Positions 55,073 through 64,000 of a stretch of 64,000 nucleotides of DNA are shown piece by piece. The position numbers were made by a program, and so were the translations under genes. The stretch spans positions 5,539,001 through 5,603,000 of the forward strand of contig NZ_CP029552.1 of assembly GCF_003173775.1 (NCBI RefSeq). The letters run 5' to 3'. Under the pieces are notes generated by a model. It had not been told where the DNA came from. It did not search any database and saw nothing but the letters and a program-made list of their open reading frames with translations. The DNA is from Methylobacterium sp. 17Sr1-1 (GTDB lineage Bacteria > Pseudomonadota > Alphaproteobacteria > Rhizobiales > Beijerinckiaceae). Each line of letters starts with the position of its first letter. The stretch's first letter is position 1.

Positions 55073-56099
55073 TCCCCCGGTCCTGATCCTCGCCCCTGCC
55101 GGGCGCGACGCCGCGGTGGCGGGCAGCATCCTGGACGAGGCGGGCCTGCGCTCTGAGATCTGCGGCGACCTGCCGGCGCTCGTCGCCCGGCTCGACGTGG
55201 GCAGCTGCGCGGTCCTGACCGAGGAGGTCCTGCGCGCCTCCGACCGGCACGGGCTCGCCGCCTACCTCGCCGGGCAGGAGCCGTGGTCGGACTATCCCTT
55301 CGTGCTGCTCACCCTGCGGGGCACCCCGCCGGACGCGCGGCTGATGGAGTCCCTCGGCAACGTCACCCTGCTCGAGCGGCCGTTCCATCCCGCCACCCTG
55401 GTCACCGCGACCCGCTTCGCCGTGCGGGCGCGGCGGCGCCAGCGCGAGGCGGCGGCCTTCCTGCACGAGCGCCAGCAGACCGCCGAGCGTCAGGCCCTGC
55501 TGATCCGCGAGTTGCACCACCGGGTGAAGAACACGCTCGCCACCGTGCAGGCGCTGCTCGGCGCCTCGGCCCGCGGCGCCACCAGCGTCGACGAGTTCTA
55601 CCAGGGCTTCTCGGCCCGGGTGATCTCGCTCGCCAAGACCCACAACCTCCTGACGGAGGATTACTGGCAGATGGCTTCGCTCCAGGAGATGCTGGAGAAC
55701 GAGCTCGGCCCCTACAACGACGAGGCCGGCCGGCGCATCGCCCTCGAAGGCCCGCATGTCGAGCTCACCGCCGACCTCGCGGTACCGACCGGCATGGCGA
55801 TCCACGAACTGACCACCAACGCCGCCAAGCACGGCGCCCTCTCGGTGCCCGAGGGGCGCATCACCGTGGCCTGGGCCGTCGACCAGGGCGAGACCGGCCG
55901 CCGCCTGCGGCTCGACTGGACCGAGCGCGGCGGCCCGCGCACCGCGGAGCCGACCCGCAAGGGTTTTGGCTCGACCCTGCTGCAGAGGGTCCTCACCATG
56001 CAGTGCGGCGCCGACATCCGCTTCGACTTCAAGCCGACCGGCCTGCATTTCCGCATGGAGGCGCCGCTGATCGAGAACCGGACGGTGCCGCATTACTGA
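55059..56099 (+). CDS. HWE/HisKA_2-type histidine kinase with pseudo-receiver
   Basis: The protein has 346 residues. Residues about 5-125 form a receiver-like domain (VLILAPAGRDAAVAGSILDE). At the phospho-acceptor site it has CAVLTEEVLR instead of an Asp-bearing strand, but it keeps VTLLERPFHP. Then follow a coiled coil, the H-box RELHHRVKNTLATVQALLG, the N-box HELTTNAAKHGAL and the G-box GFGSTLLQRVL. The gene overlaps the KaiC-like gene by 14 bp, so both proteins are made together. A KaiC-HWE-kinase pairing is known from other alphaproteobacteria. Confidence 0.85.
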   Translation: MRESDPPVLILAPAGRDAAVAGSILDEAGLRSEICGDLPALVARLDVGSCAVLTEEVLRASDRHGLAAYLAGQEPWSDYPFVLLTLRGTPPDARLMESLGNVTLLERPFHPATLVTATRFAVRARRRQREAAAFLHERQQTAERQALLIRELHHRVKNTLATVQALLGASARGATSVDEFYQGFSARVISLAKTHNLLTEDYWQMASLQEMLENELGPYNDEAGRRIALEGPHVELTADLAVPTGMAIHELTTNAAKHGALSVPEGRITVAWAVDQGETGRRLRLDWTERGGPRTAEPTRKGFGSTLLQRVLTMQCGADIRFDFKPTGLHFRMEAPLIENRTVPHY

Positions 56100-56176
56100 G
56101 GGTTTGTAAAATCACCCGACGATATTGACGCGGAGGGTGTGAGATCTTCAGGGTCTCATCAAGCGGGTATCGCCCG

Positions 56177-56872
56177 TCACGCCGCCCCCGGCAGCAGCGC
56201 CGCCGCCACTGCCTCGGGCGTCGCGAACAGGTGGGCCGGCCCCGCCGCCGCCAGCGCCTCCGCCCGGGTGTAGCCCCAGGTCACCGCCCCGAAGGCGAGG
56301 CCGGCGCGCGTCGCGGCGGCGTGGTCGCGCAATTCGTCGCCGAGGCACAGGATCCGGTCCGGGGCGACGCCGCTCGCCCGCGCCACGGCCCGGAACCGCC
56401 GCGCCTTGCCGAACAGGGCCGTGCCGCAGGCATAGAGGTCGATCAGGCCGGCGCTGCCCGGCCCGAGCACCCGGCGCACCACGTCCTCGCGGTTCGAGCT
56501 GACGAGCGCCAGGCTGAGGCCGCCGGCCCGCAGGCGGACGAGCAGGGCGGGGATGCCCGGAAAGGGCGCGAGGGCGCCGGCGTCGCGGGCGGCGAGGCCG
56601 CGCATGTGGCGGGCGATCAGCGGCAGCTTCCAGAGCGGCACGCCGAGGTGCCGCATCACCGCCCGCGCCTCCAGCGCCCGCAGGGACTCGGCCTCGTGCG
56701 TGGCCGGCCGGCGGAAGCCGTAGCGGTCGGCGACGCCGGGGAGCACCCGGGTGAACCACGGGAAGGTGTCGGCGAGGGTGCCGTCGAAGTCGAGGATGAC
56801 GAGCCGGTAGGGCGGACCGCTACGGTCCGCTGCAGGATCGTGCCGATCCGCGATCCGGTCCGTTACCAGCAC
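56177..56872 (-). CDS. HAD-family hydrolase (phosphoglycolate-phosphatase-like)
   Basis: The 231-residue HAD phosphatase has motif I ILDFDGTLADT, motif II LALVSSNRED, the Lys of motif III in FGKARRFR, and motif IV ILCLGDELRDHAA. The arrangement matches the beta-phosphoglucomutase/Gph branch. The substrate is unknown. The GTG start overlaps the 3' end of the upstream Pro/Ala-rich gene by 10 bp, so the two are co-transcribed. Confidence 0.82.
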   Translation of the reverse strand: MLVTDRIADRHDPAADRSGPPYRLVILDFDGTLADTFPWFTRVLPGVADRYGFRRPATHEAESLRALEARAVMRHLGVPLWKLPLIARHMRGLAARDAGALAPFPGIPALLVRLRAGGLSLALVSSNREDVVRRVLGPGSAGLIDLYACGTALFGKARRFRAVARASGVAPDRILCLGDELRDHAAATRAGLAFGAVTWGYTRAEALAAAGPAHLFATPEAVAAALLPGAA

Positions 56873-57765
56873 ACGCGGGGCAGCCGTCGCTTCCAGCGCT
56901 GGCCGATGCGCAGGTCCTCGTCGACGGTGCGGCGCTTCACCCGCGGGCGAATCTCGCCGGGCCGGGGCTCGCCCTCGTCGGCGGCGTGCGGCGCGGCCTC
57001 GTTCTGCGGAAGCTCGACCCTGGCGAGCTCGATCCGGTCTTGAGACCGGGGCGGAGCCGGCATGGCGATCGGCGCGGGGGTCTGGATCGGGGCCTCGTCG
57101 GGCCAGTCCTCGGGCCACACGAAGGCCGGGCGCGGACCGGCGGTGCGGCGGGGTGCGGCGGACGCGGCGGCGCGGTAGCGGCGGACCCGGGGCAGCTTCG
57201 GCTCGGGCTCGGGCGCGACCTCCGGCTCGGGCTCGGGCGCCGGCGGGGCGATCAGGCTCGGCAGGACGCGCTTTGCGGGCGCCGCATCCTTGGCGGGCGC
57301 GGCATCTTTGGCGGGGGCAGCGTCCCTGGCGGGCGCGACGTCCTTGTCGGACGGCTTGTCGGCGGGAGCCTTGCTGAAGATCGGCAGATCCGGCGGGTCG
57401 AAGCGGCCGGACTTGGTGGCGGCGGCGGCCTCCTCCAGGAGGCCGGTGCCGGCCCAGAGATTGCGGCCGGGAGAGGCGGGCCGGGGCTCGGGCTCGGCGG
57501 GCGCGCTCGCCGACAGCTTCGACGGGCCCGCCGGGGACTTGAACAGGGCCTCGGCCGGATGGGGCGGGGCCGCTGCCGGCTTGCTCATCCCTGCCGGAGG
57601 CTTGCTCATCCCCGCCGGGGGCTTGCTCATCCCTGCCGGGGGCTTGCCCACCGCCGGCTTGAGGACGGGGCGCTCGCTCTGGGGCCGCTCGCCATCGGGC
57701 AGGGGGGAGGTGCGGCTGCGCTTGATCTCGACCGTGAATGACGGTTTCGCGCGGTGGCGCGTCAT
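56863..57765 (-). CDS. Low-complexity Pro/Ala-rich protein with short repeats
   Basis: The predicted product is 300 residues, mostly disordered. It has three copies of PPAGMSK (residues about 41-62), three of DAAPAK, and EP repeats. The C-terminal 60 residues are more ordered: SQDRIELARVELPQNEAAPH, then RPRVKRRTVDEDLRIGQRWK. No family was recognised. The C-terminal block may bind nucleic acid or another protein. Confidence 0.6.
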   Translation of the reverse strand: MTRHRAKPSFTVEIKRSRTSPLPDGERPQSERPVLKPAVGKPPAGMSKPPAGMSKPPAGMSKPAAAPPHPAEALFKSPAGPSKLSASAPAEPEPRPASPGRNLWAGTGLLEEAAAATKSGRFDPPDLPIFSKAPADKPSDKDVAPARDAAPAKDAAPAKDAAPAKRVLPSLIAPPAPEPEPEVAPEPEPKLPRVRRYRAAASAAPRRTAGPRPAFVWPEDWPDEAPIQTPAPIAMPAPPRSQDRIELARVELPQNEAAPHAADEGEPRPGEIRPRVKRRTVDEDLRIGQRWKRRLPRVCW

Positions 57766-58003
57766 TGAATGTCCTGAAGCGATCTGTTCGGAATCAGTCG
57801 CCCGGCGCCATGCGCACGGGCACGATCCTCACTTAGGATGGGTGACAGGGATTGTCCATGCCAAGAATTGATAAAGTCTCAACGGAGGTCACAGTGACGG
57901 CACCGCGATGGTCAGGCACCGGCGTTGTTCTGCCGCGCGCGAGCTTTGACACAATCGTGTCCCAGTCGTCGCCCGAATCGCGACACCGGCGGGAGGGCCG
58001 CGC
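57766..58003. other. Intergenic region before the sirtuin gene
   Basis: The 238 bp hold the divergent promoters of the low-complexity protein gene and the sirtuin gene. No repeat or hairpin stands out. Confidence 0.4.
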
Positions 58004-58741
58004 GTGAACGTCTTCGTCCTCACCGGGGCCGGGATCTCGGCCGAGAGCGGGCTCGGCACCTTCCGGGATCCGGGCGGGCTGTGGCGGCGGTTCGATCCGA
58101 TGCGGCTCGCCACGCCCGAGGCCTTCGCGGCGGAGCCCGAGGAGGTCCACGCCTTCTACAACCTGCGCCGGCAGGGGGTGCGGGAGGCCGCGCCCAACGC
58201 CGCCCACGCGGCGCTCGCGCGGCTGGAGGCGGGCCTGTCCGCCCGCGGCGGCCGGCTCTTCCTGTGCACCCAGAACGTCGACGACCTGCACGAGCGCGCC
58301 GGCTCTCGCAAGGTCACCCACATGCACGGCGAGCTGATGCGGGCGCGCTGCACCGCCTGCGGCGCGGGCCGCCCCTGGGCGGAGGATCTCTCCGTCGACA
58401 CCGCCTGCCCGTCTTGCGGGCGGCGGGGCGGGATGCGCCCGGACGTGGTCTGGTTCGGCGAGATGCCGCTCCACCTCGACGTCATCGCGCAGGCCCTCGA
58501 CGAGTCCGACCTGTTCGTCGCCATCGGCACCTCCGGGGCGGTCTATCCGGCGGCGGGCTTCGTGGCGCGGGCGCGGGAGGCCGGGATCCCGACCCACGAG
58601 ATCAACCTCGCCCCGTCCGACACGGCCGGCCTGTTCGCGCACGCCACCTACGGCCCGGCCACGCAGGCGGTGCCGGCCTTCGTGGACGATCTCCTGCGGC
58701 AGGTCGGCGGCGGCAAGGTCAGCGGCAAGATCAACGGATAG
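58004..58741 (+). CDS. cobB: NAD-dependent protein deacylase (sirtuin, CobB-like)
   Basis: The 245-residue sirtuin removes acyl groups from protein lysines with NAD+. It has the NAD-binding GAGISAESGLGTFRDPGG, QNVDDLH, the catalytic His in HMHGEL, a zinc-binding pair CTAC and CPSC, and RPDVVWFGE. It starts with GTG. The last 11 bp overlap the convergent hypothetical gene. The Tyr-X2-Arg of desuccinylases is not plain, so the acyl preference is open. Confidence 0.93.
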   Translation: MNVFVLTGAGISAESGLGTFRDPGGLWRRFDPMRLATPEAFAAEPEEVHAFYNLRRQGVREAAPNAAHAALARLEAGLSARGGRLFLCTQNVDDLHERAGSRKVTHMHGELMRARCTACGAGRPWAEDLSVDTACPSCGRRGGMRPDVVWFGEMPLHLDVIAQALDESDLFVAIGTSGAVYPAAGFVARAREAGIPTHEINLAPSDTAGLFAHATYGPATQAVPAFVDDLLRQVGGGKVSGKING

Positions 58742-59297
58742 ACACCTTGACGTCGAGGGTGGTGGCCGAGCCGTCGGGCTGGATGAGCAGGACCCGGAAG
58801 GCGTCGAGGCCCTCGTAGCCCTCGGCGGCCTCGAAGATCATCTTCAGGCCCTCGACCTTGCGGGCGTTGCAGGCGGCGAGCGGCGACGAGGGGGCGTAGC
58901 GCGGGAACGAGGCTTCCGCCGTGAAGCGCACGCTGCCGTGCTTCGGCGCCTCGACGAGGCGGGCCACCACCGGCCCCTGGACCGAGCAATCCGGAAAAAG
59001 GCTGGTGAAGAACCCGATGGTGCGGGCCTCGTTCATCGGCACGACCCGGAAGTAGGGCATCGCCGGCAGGGCCGGGAAGCCGCCCGGGGCCAGCGCGGCG
59101 GGCGGTGCCTCCGGCGGGGCCGGCGCAGGACTCGGCGCAGGACTTGGCGAAGGGGCGGCTTGGACCGGGGATGGCGCCGGCTGGGCCGGCGCGCCGGCGC
59201 AGGGCAGGGCGGCGAGGCAGGCGAGCGCCCCGGCCCAGGCGGCGCCACCCCTGGTCCAGGCGGCGCGACGAGGCCGGCGCTTCTGTGATGGCGTCAC
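58731..59297 (-). CDS. Secreted Pro/Ala-rich protein of unknown function
   Basis: The 188-residue product has an N-terminal signal sequence (AWAGALACLAALPCAGAPAQ), a Pro/Ala/Ser linker (about 40-75) and a C-terminal domain: PYFRVVPMNEARTIGFFTSL, then FPDCSVQGPVVARLVEAPKH and FRVLLIQPDGSATTLDVKVS. The two cysteines may form a disulphide. The GTG at 59297 gives the signal peptide. A much longer reading frame on this strand continues upstream through the AsmA-like gene, but it has no protein-like features. Confidence 0.62.
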   Translation of the reverse strand: MTPSQKRRPRRAAWTRGGAAWAGALACLAALPCAGAPAQPAPSPVQAAPSPSPAPSPAPAPPEAPPAALAPGGFPALPAMPYFRVVPMNEARTIGFFTSLFPDCSVQGPVVARLVEAPKHGSVRFTAEASFPRYAPSSPLAACNARKVEGLKMIFEAAEGYEGLDAFRVLLIQPDGSATTLDVKVSIR

Positions 59298-59341
59298 GGG
59301 CGCTCCTTGTGTTCGAAGGTTCCGCTTGTTCGGGACTCCGC

Positions 59342-61207
59342 TCAGGGCGCGTAGGCGCTGGCGGCGGCCGGCAGGGTCGCGGGGGCCGGCATGCGGGCGG
59401 CCAGCGGCCGCAGGCTCGGGCGCAGCCACGGCCCCTCGATGGCGAATCGCCCGCCCGTCCGCCCGTCGGGTCCGGGCTCGATCCGCGCCTCGGCGCTCAG
59501 GCGCCGCTCGGCGAGGAAGATCCGGCCGCCGAGGCTCGCGGCCAGCGCCGCGCCGCGCAGCTGCCCCTGGCCGATCTCGGCGACGCCGTCGCTCACCGTC
59601 AGGCCGATCCGGGCGCGCTCGAAATGGGTGCGGCCGCCCCGGCGCAGGGCGGTGGCGGCGGTCTCGGGGCGCTGGGCGAGGTCGGCGAGGTTCAGCCCCA
59701 GGATCTCCCCGCCCTCGACCGTGACGGCGGCCCGGCCGGCGAGGCGGCCGACGAGGTCGGCGAGGCTCGATCCGGCGCCGTCGAGGGCGACCGAGGCTTG
59801 GGCCCGGCCGAGGATCCAGCGCGGCCAACCGAGATCGGCGAAGAGGCCGCCGAGGTCGATCCGGTCGGCGCTGCCCTGGAGGCGGGCGTCGAGGCCGGCG
59901 GGCAGGGCGGCGAGCGCCGCCCGTCCCTTGACGGTGCCGCCCTGCACGGTGGCCCGCCCGAGCGTCGCCTCCACGGTGCCGTCGCGCACCAGCAGGCCGG
60001 CGGCGACGTCCTGCGCCTCGACCGGGCCGAGGCGGGCGGAGGCCGCCGAGAGGCGCAGGTCGAGGTCGCCACGGCTGAGCCCGTCGAGGGCGAGCGGCGC
60101 CCGGCTCCAGGCGCCGCCGGCCGCCGCCTCGGACAGGAATCCCGCCTCGGGCACCAGGCCCGAGAGGTCGAGCCGCTCGGCCGCGAGCGTGCCGGTGACG
60201 GAGAGCCGCCCGCGCACCAGGGCGGCGGCGCCGGCGCCTTCGAGCCGGCTGTCGCCGACCCGCACCCGGATCTCGGGCCATTCCACCCCGCCGGGGCGGG
60301 CGAGGAAGCGCCCGTCGAGGCTCACCGGGCCGGCGAGCGAAGCGGGGCCGGGCGCGATCCCGAGCCAGGCCAGGGTGCCGGGCAGGGCGGCGGTGGAGAA
60401 GCGGCCCTGGCCGGACAGGCGCGGGCCCCCGGCCGCGGCCTCCTTCGCGGGGCTGCCCTTCGAGGCCTCTCTTGTCCAGGCCAGGCTGCCCTCGATCTCG
60501 GCGCTGCCCTCGATCCGGGCGTCGCTGCCCGCGGCGCGCGCGCCCGCCCCGTTCCAGGTCAGGGCGGCGACGACCGGGGTCTCGGCCCCGGCCGCGAGCT
60601 CGCGCGGGCGCAGGCCCGACAGGGTGAGGGAGGCCGGCACGCCGCGCCAGGTGAAGGCGGCGGAGAGGTCGAGCCCAGCGCTCGGGCGCGGCCAGTTCGC
60701 CACCAGGTTGAGGCCGGTCACCGTCTCGGGGGCGCCGGTGCGGGGATCGCGCAGGGAGAGCGTCGCGTCGACGAGGACGAGGCGGCGCAGGTGCCGGCCG
60801 CGGCCCGCGGCGACCCGCGCGGCGAGCCGGGCCGCCGGCTCGGTCCAGTCGCGGTCGGCGTCCGGAGACAAGGCGATCCGGGCCCGGTCGAGGACGAGGC
60901 CGGTGATCTCGGCCCGGCCGGCGAGGAGACCGGCGAGGCCGAGCTGCACCTGCAGGCCCTCGCTCGCGACGAGGTCGTGGCCGCCGCGGCTGAGGCGCAC
61001 GCCGGCGAAGGTCAGGCGCGGGGCCGGCAGCAGCGTCAGGGTGGCGGGGCCGGCGACCGCGAGGCCGAGGCCGTAGCGCCGCGCCAGGTCCCGCTCCGCG
61101 AAGGCGGCCGCCCGCGGCGCCGCGATCGTCCAGGGCAGGGAGGCGGCCGTGACCGCGAGCGCCGTGACGGCGGCGCCGCTCAGGGCCAGGGTGGTTCGGC
61201 GCGACAT
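59342..61207 (-). CDS. AsmA-family envelope protein
   Basis: The 621-residue product is anchored by an N-terminal hydrophobic helix (residues 8-28) and has an AsmA-type domain: GPATLTLLPAPRLTFAGVRL in the first part, and the C-terminal EGGEILGLNLADLAQRPETA, then HFERARIGLTVSDGVAEIGQ. AsmA-like proteins sit in the periplasm and are tied to outer-membrane lipid transport or assembly. The start is the ATG complement at 61207. It is followed on the same strand by a small secreted protein gene. Confidence 0.85.
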   Translation of the reverse strand: MSRRTTLALSGAAVTALAVTAASLPWTIAAPRAAAFAERDLARRYGLGLAVAGPATLTLLPAPRLTFAGVRLSRGGHDLVASEGLQVQLGLAGLLAGRAEITGLVLDRARIALSPDADRDWTEPAARLAARVAAGRGRHLRRLVLVDATLSLRDPRTGAPETVTGLNLVANWPRPSAGLDLSAAFTWRGVPASLTLSGLRPRELAAGAETPVVAALTWNGAGARAAGSDARIEGSAEIEGSLAWTREASKGSPAKEAAAGGPRLSGQGRFSTAALPGTLAWLGIAPGPASLAGPVSLDGRFLARPGGVEWPEIRVRVGDSRLEGAGAAALVRGRLSVTGTLAAERLDLSGLVPEAGFLSEAAAGGAWSRAPLALDGLSRGDLDLRLSAASARLGPVEAQDVAAGLLVRDGTVEATLGRATVQGGTVKGRAALAALPAGLDARLQGSADRIDLGGLFADLGWPRWILGRAQASVALDGAGSSLADLVGRLAGRAAVTVEGGEILGLNLADLAQRPETAATALRRGGRTHFERARIGLTVSDGVAEIGQGQLRGAALAASLGGRIFLAERRLSAEARIEPGPDGRTGGRFAIEGPWLRPSLRPLAARMPAPATLPAAASAYAP

Positions 61208-61586
61208 CGCTCTCCGGCTGCCGGCGTGGACGAGAACTCGTGCGCCCCCCCGGGCCGCCGCCCAGGCCGGCCTCGTTGAGCCCGCCGGCGGCATACGCCT
61301 TCCCCGATCTCCTATAATCCCTCGCGCGCGGCTTGTCTCCCCGGCAGGATTTTCCCGCCGGCCGGGATTTCTGCCCCGGAGTTCCTGGCCCAGAGTTCCT
61401 GGCCCGGGGTTCCTGGCCCGGGATTCTTGCCCATGGCGCTCCCTCCCGCAGCGGGGCATTTTCCTCGCGCCGCCCGGTGGTGCGGCGCCGCAACGATGCT
61501 AAACAGGGCGGCGAGGCGCCGCATCCGTGCGGGACAACGAGGGCGCTCGCGCGCTCCGGCGGCACCAGAATTTGGGGAAACGAGGG
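61208..61586. other. Intergenic region with 14-bp tandem repeats
   Basis: The 379 bp lie between divergent genes. At 61381-61422 the unit GTTCCTGGCCC(A/G)G(A/G) repeats three times at a 14-bp period, and a degenerate fourth follows. The rest is the promoter region of the CoA-transferase operon and of the AsmA-like gene. Confidence 0.6.
61381..61432. repeat. 14-bp tandem repeat
   Basis: GTTCCTGGCCC starts at 61381, 61395 and 61409. GATTCTTGCCC at 61422 is a degenerate copy. It is non-coding. Confidence 0.85.
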
Positions 61587-62354
61587 ATGAAGAAGGTATA
61601 CCCCGACGCCACCGCCGCCCTGGCGGGCGTCCTGCGGGACGGCATGACGATCATGGCCGGCGGCTTCGGCCTGTGCGGCATTCCGGACGTCCTCATCGAC
61701 GCGGTGCGCGAGAGCGGCGCCAAGGACCTCACGGTCATCTCGAACAATGCCGGCATCGACGGCGTCGGCCTCGGCGTCCTGCTCGAGACCCGCCAGATCA
61801 AGAAGATGATCTCGTCCTATGTCGGCGAGAACAAGACCTTCGCCAAGCAGTACCTCGCCGGCGAGCTCGAGATCGAGTTCAACCCGCAGGGCACGCTGGC
61901 CGAGCGCATCCGCGCCGGCGGCGCCGGCGTCCCGGCCTTCTTCACCAAGACCGGCGTCGGCACCCTGATCGCCGAGGGCAAGGAGACCCGGGAGTTCGAC
62001 GGCGAGACCTACGTGATGGAGCGCGGCCTGTTCGCCGACGTCTCGCTGGTCCACGCCTGGAAGGGCGACACCGAGGGCAACCTCGTCTATCGGAAGACCG
62101 CCCGGAACTTCAACCCGATGATGGCCTCCGCCTCGCGCATGACCATCGCGCAGGTCGAGCACCTGGTTAAGCCCGGCGAGATCGACCCCGACCACATCAT
62201 CACGCCCGGCGTGTTCGTGAAGCGGATGATCCACGTGCCGAACGCGCAGAAGCGCATCGAGCAGCGCACCACCCGCAAGCGGCAGGAATCCAGCATTGGG
62301 GCTGCGCCGAACGCCGAGCCCGCGCCCGCCCCGACGGGCGGCGGCGCCATCTAA
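61587..62354 (+). CDS. scoA: 3-oxoacid CoA-transferase subunit A
   Basis: This is the alpha subunit of succinyl-CoA:3-oxoacid CoA-transferase, which activates acetoacetate for use as acetyl-CoA. The 255-residue protein has the CoA-transferase family I signature MAGGFGLCGIPDVLIDAV and continues SNNAGIDGVGLGVLLETRQI. An unusual Gln/Ala/Pro-rich C-terminal tail of about 20 residues follows. The gene starts after GAAACGAGGG. Subunit B begins 21 bp downstream. Confidence 0.92.
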   Translation: MKKVYPDATAALAGVLRDGMTIMAGGFGLCGIPDVLIDAVRESGAKDLTVISNNAGIDGVGLGVLLETRQIKKMISSYVGENKTFAKQYLAGELEIEFNPQGTLAERIRAGGAGVPAFFTKTGVGTLIAEGKETREFDGETYVMERGLFADVSLVHAWKGDTEGNLVYRKTARNFNPMMASASRMTIAQVEHLVKPGEIDPDHIITPGVFVKRMIHVPNAQKRIEQRTTRKRQESSIGAAPNAEPAPAPTGGGAI

Positions 62355-62375
62355 CGAGCGAGAGAGGAGACGACC

Positions 62376-63041
<666 letters not shown>

Positions 63042-63083
63042 GGGTGGTTTAGTCTCCGGACTGCACTTCGACGTGAAGAATGT

Positions 63084-63234
63084 CCCCCTCTCCCGTGTGG
63101 GAGAGGGGTCAGGGGTGAGGGTGGCTCGGGTTTAGGATAAATCGCTGAGCGTTGAGCTGCGCAGCTCGACGGTCGAGTTCAATCCGGAGCCGTCTCCACC
63201 CTCACCCCTACCCCTCTCCCACACGGGAGAGGGG
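63084..63234. repeat. 151-bp element with about 40-bp inverted ends
   Basis: The left arm (63084-63124) contains CCCCTCTCCCGTGTGGGAGA, then GGGGTCAGGGGTGAGGGTGG. The right arm (63195-63234) is its near-perfect reverse complement. Each arm itself contains a short hairpin. It lies between convergent genes and may stop transcription from both sides. A diverged relative is at 19181-19345. Confidence 0.8.
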
Positions 63235-63271
63235 ATCCCGCGCCATATTCTTCAACATTATTTTATCGTTA

Positions 63272-64000
63272 TCAGTGCTGCCCCGGATACGCGGCATCCA
63301 GCACGAACGGGTACGGCCCGTCGAAGCTCTCGACATAGACCATGTGGCTCACGATCCCGCTCTCCGGCGTGTAGCGGTGCAGCAGGTAGGCCGGCGGCTC
63401 GAAGACCAGGGCGCCCTCGTGCTCCGGCGTGAGATCGAAGGCGACCTGGTGGGTCACGCTCGGGGCGATCTGCGCGATCGTGCCGGCGTAGCGGGTCAGG
63501 ATCGGCCGGTGGTGGTGGCCGCACAGGATCCGCTCGATCGAGGTCTGGCCGGCGATCAGCCGCCGGAACTGCGCCTCTCCGTCGAGGAGCCGGATCTGGT
63601 CCATGTGGACGAGGCCGCATTCGAAGGGCGGGTGGTGCATGAACACCAGGGTCGGACGGCCGTCGCCCCCGTCGAGCGCCCGCTCCAGGAAGCCGAGGCG
63701 CTCGGTGCAGAGCGCCCCGTGGCTCGCGCCCGCCACCAGCGTGTCGAGGGCGATCAGGCGGACCGGGTGGTCCTCGACCGTGTACTGGACGAAATTTTCG
63801 GTGGCGCCGGGCATCCAGGCCGCCGGCAGCACCTCGCGCATCGTCTCGCGCCGGTCGTGGTTGCCCGGCACCACGTAGACCGGCATCGGCAGGCGGGCGA
63901 GGAGCCCGCGTAAAAGCTCGTATTCCTCGGGCAGGCCGCAATCGGTGAGGTCGCCGGAGATCAGCACCAGATCGGGGCGGGGATCGAGGGCGAGGAGGTG
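63272..64000 (-). CDS. CpdA-like metallophosphoesterase (5' part beyond window)
   Basis: The visible 242 residues are a calcineurin-like phosphoesterase: LISGDLTDCG, VVPGNHDRRE, VFMHHPPFECG and ILCGHHHRP provide the metal ligands. The first metal motif (DxH) should lie just outside the window, because the frame stays open to base 64000. The family includes 3',5'-cyclic-nucleotide phosphodiesterases, which would suit the adenylate-cyclase gene elsewhere in the window. The C-terminal part (about 180-230) is typical. Confidence 0.85.
   Translation of the reverse strand, partial: HLLALDPRPDLVLISGDLTDCGLPEEYELLRGLLARLPMPVYVVPGNHDRRETMREVLPAAWMPGATENFVQYTVEDHPVRLIALDTLVAGASHGALCTERLGFLERALDGGDGRPTLVFMHHPPFECGLVHMDQIRLLDGEAQFRRLIAGQTSIERILCGHHHRPILTRYAGTIAQIAPSVTHQVAFDLTPEHEGALVFEPPAYLLHRYTPESGIVSHMVYVESFDGPYPFVLDAAYPGQH

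Overview
The window is very GC-rich with dense, mostly ungapped coding. The gene content points to an alphaproteobacterium of the Hyphomicrobiales, most likely Methylobacterium or a close relative. The evidence is a dusB(nifR3)-ntrB-ntrC / ntrY-ntrX-hfq-hflX block, a fused ispDF, a MucR regulator, a DacA-tmk-holB block, HWE-type kinases and KaiC-family ATPases. The genus is an inference. No rRNA, tRNA, insertion sequence or CRISPR array was recognised.

Layout. 0.3-4.6 kb holds housekeeping genes: a D,D-carboxypeptidase, thymidylate kinase, the DNA polymerase III delta-prime subunit, a phosphoesterase and a pterin carbinolamine dehydratase. 4.7-11.3 kb is transport: a three-gene ABC importer, an MFS permease, a small secreted protein and an MHS-type metabolite/proton symporter. 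11.7-12.5 kb carries an Imm50-like orphan immunity gene followed by a DUF4279 gene broken by one in-frame stop. 13.3-16.1 kb is a histidine kinase / KaiC-like ATPase / response regulator module. 16.1-19 kb has a MarR-GNAT fusion, a CinA amidase and ispDF. 19.7-30.9 kb is the nitrogen-control and RNA-chaperone block, with a mucR gene between ntrBC and ntrYX.

31-41 kb looks accessory. It holds a DUF6883-like pseudogene with two frameshifts, a cysteine-synthase-like enzyme, a COG4637-type ATPase, an MFS permease, an orphan HigA antitoxin beside a 161-bp miniature inverted-repeat element, a periplasmic catalase-like peroxidase and an XRE-cupin/GNAT pair. mazG, which often follows hflX in this lineage, lies 7 kb away and inverted. 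Beyond mazG is a plasmid-type replication initiator gene (PF04796-like RepA), preceded by at least seven iteron-like repeats of about 22-bp period, a near-consensus DnaA box and an AT-rich stretch. Together these form a candidate plasmid-type origin inside core chromosome.

42-50 kb holds a hexuronate/glucarate-type MFS permease, a DapA-family protein lacking its Schiff-base lysine, a class III cyclase, an NCS2 permease and an orphan ModA-like protein. 51-56 kb has a LuxR-type regulator without a LuxI, a DUF606 membrane protein and a second KaiC-like ATPase overlapping an HWE kinase. 56-64 kb has a HAD phosphatase, a sirtuin, an AsmA-family protein, the two subunits of a 3-oxoacid CoA-transferase and a truncated phosphoesterase at the edge.

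Most interesting points: the RepA/iteron locus in core chromosome; two KaiC-kinase modules without KaiA or KaiB, one with a 27-bp minisatellite expanding its first ATPase domain; the lysine-less DapA homologue translationally coupled to a 76-residue protein; two decayed immunity-type genes; and several families of palindromic repeats.
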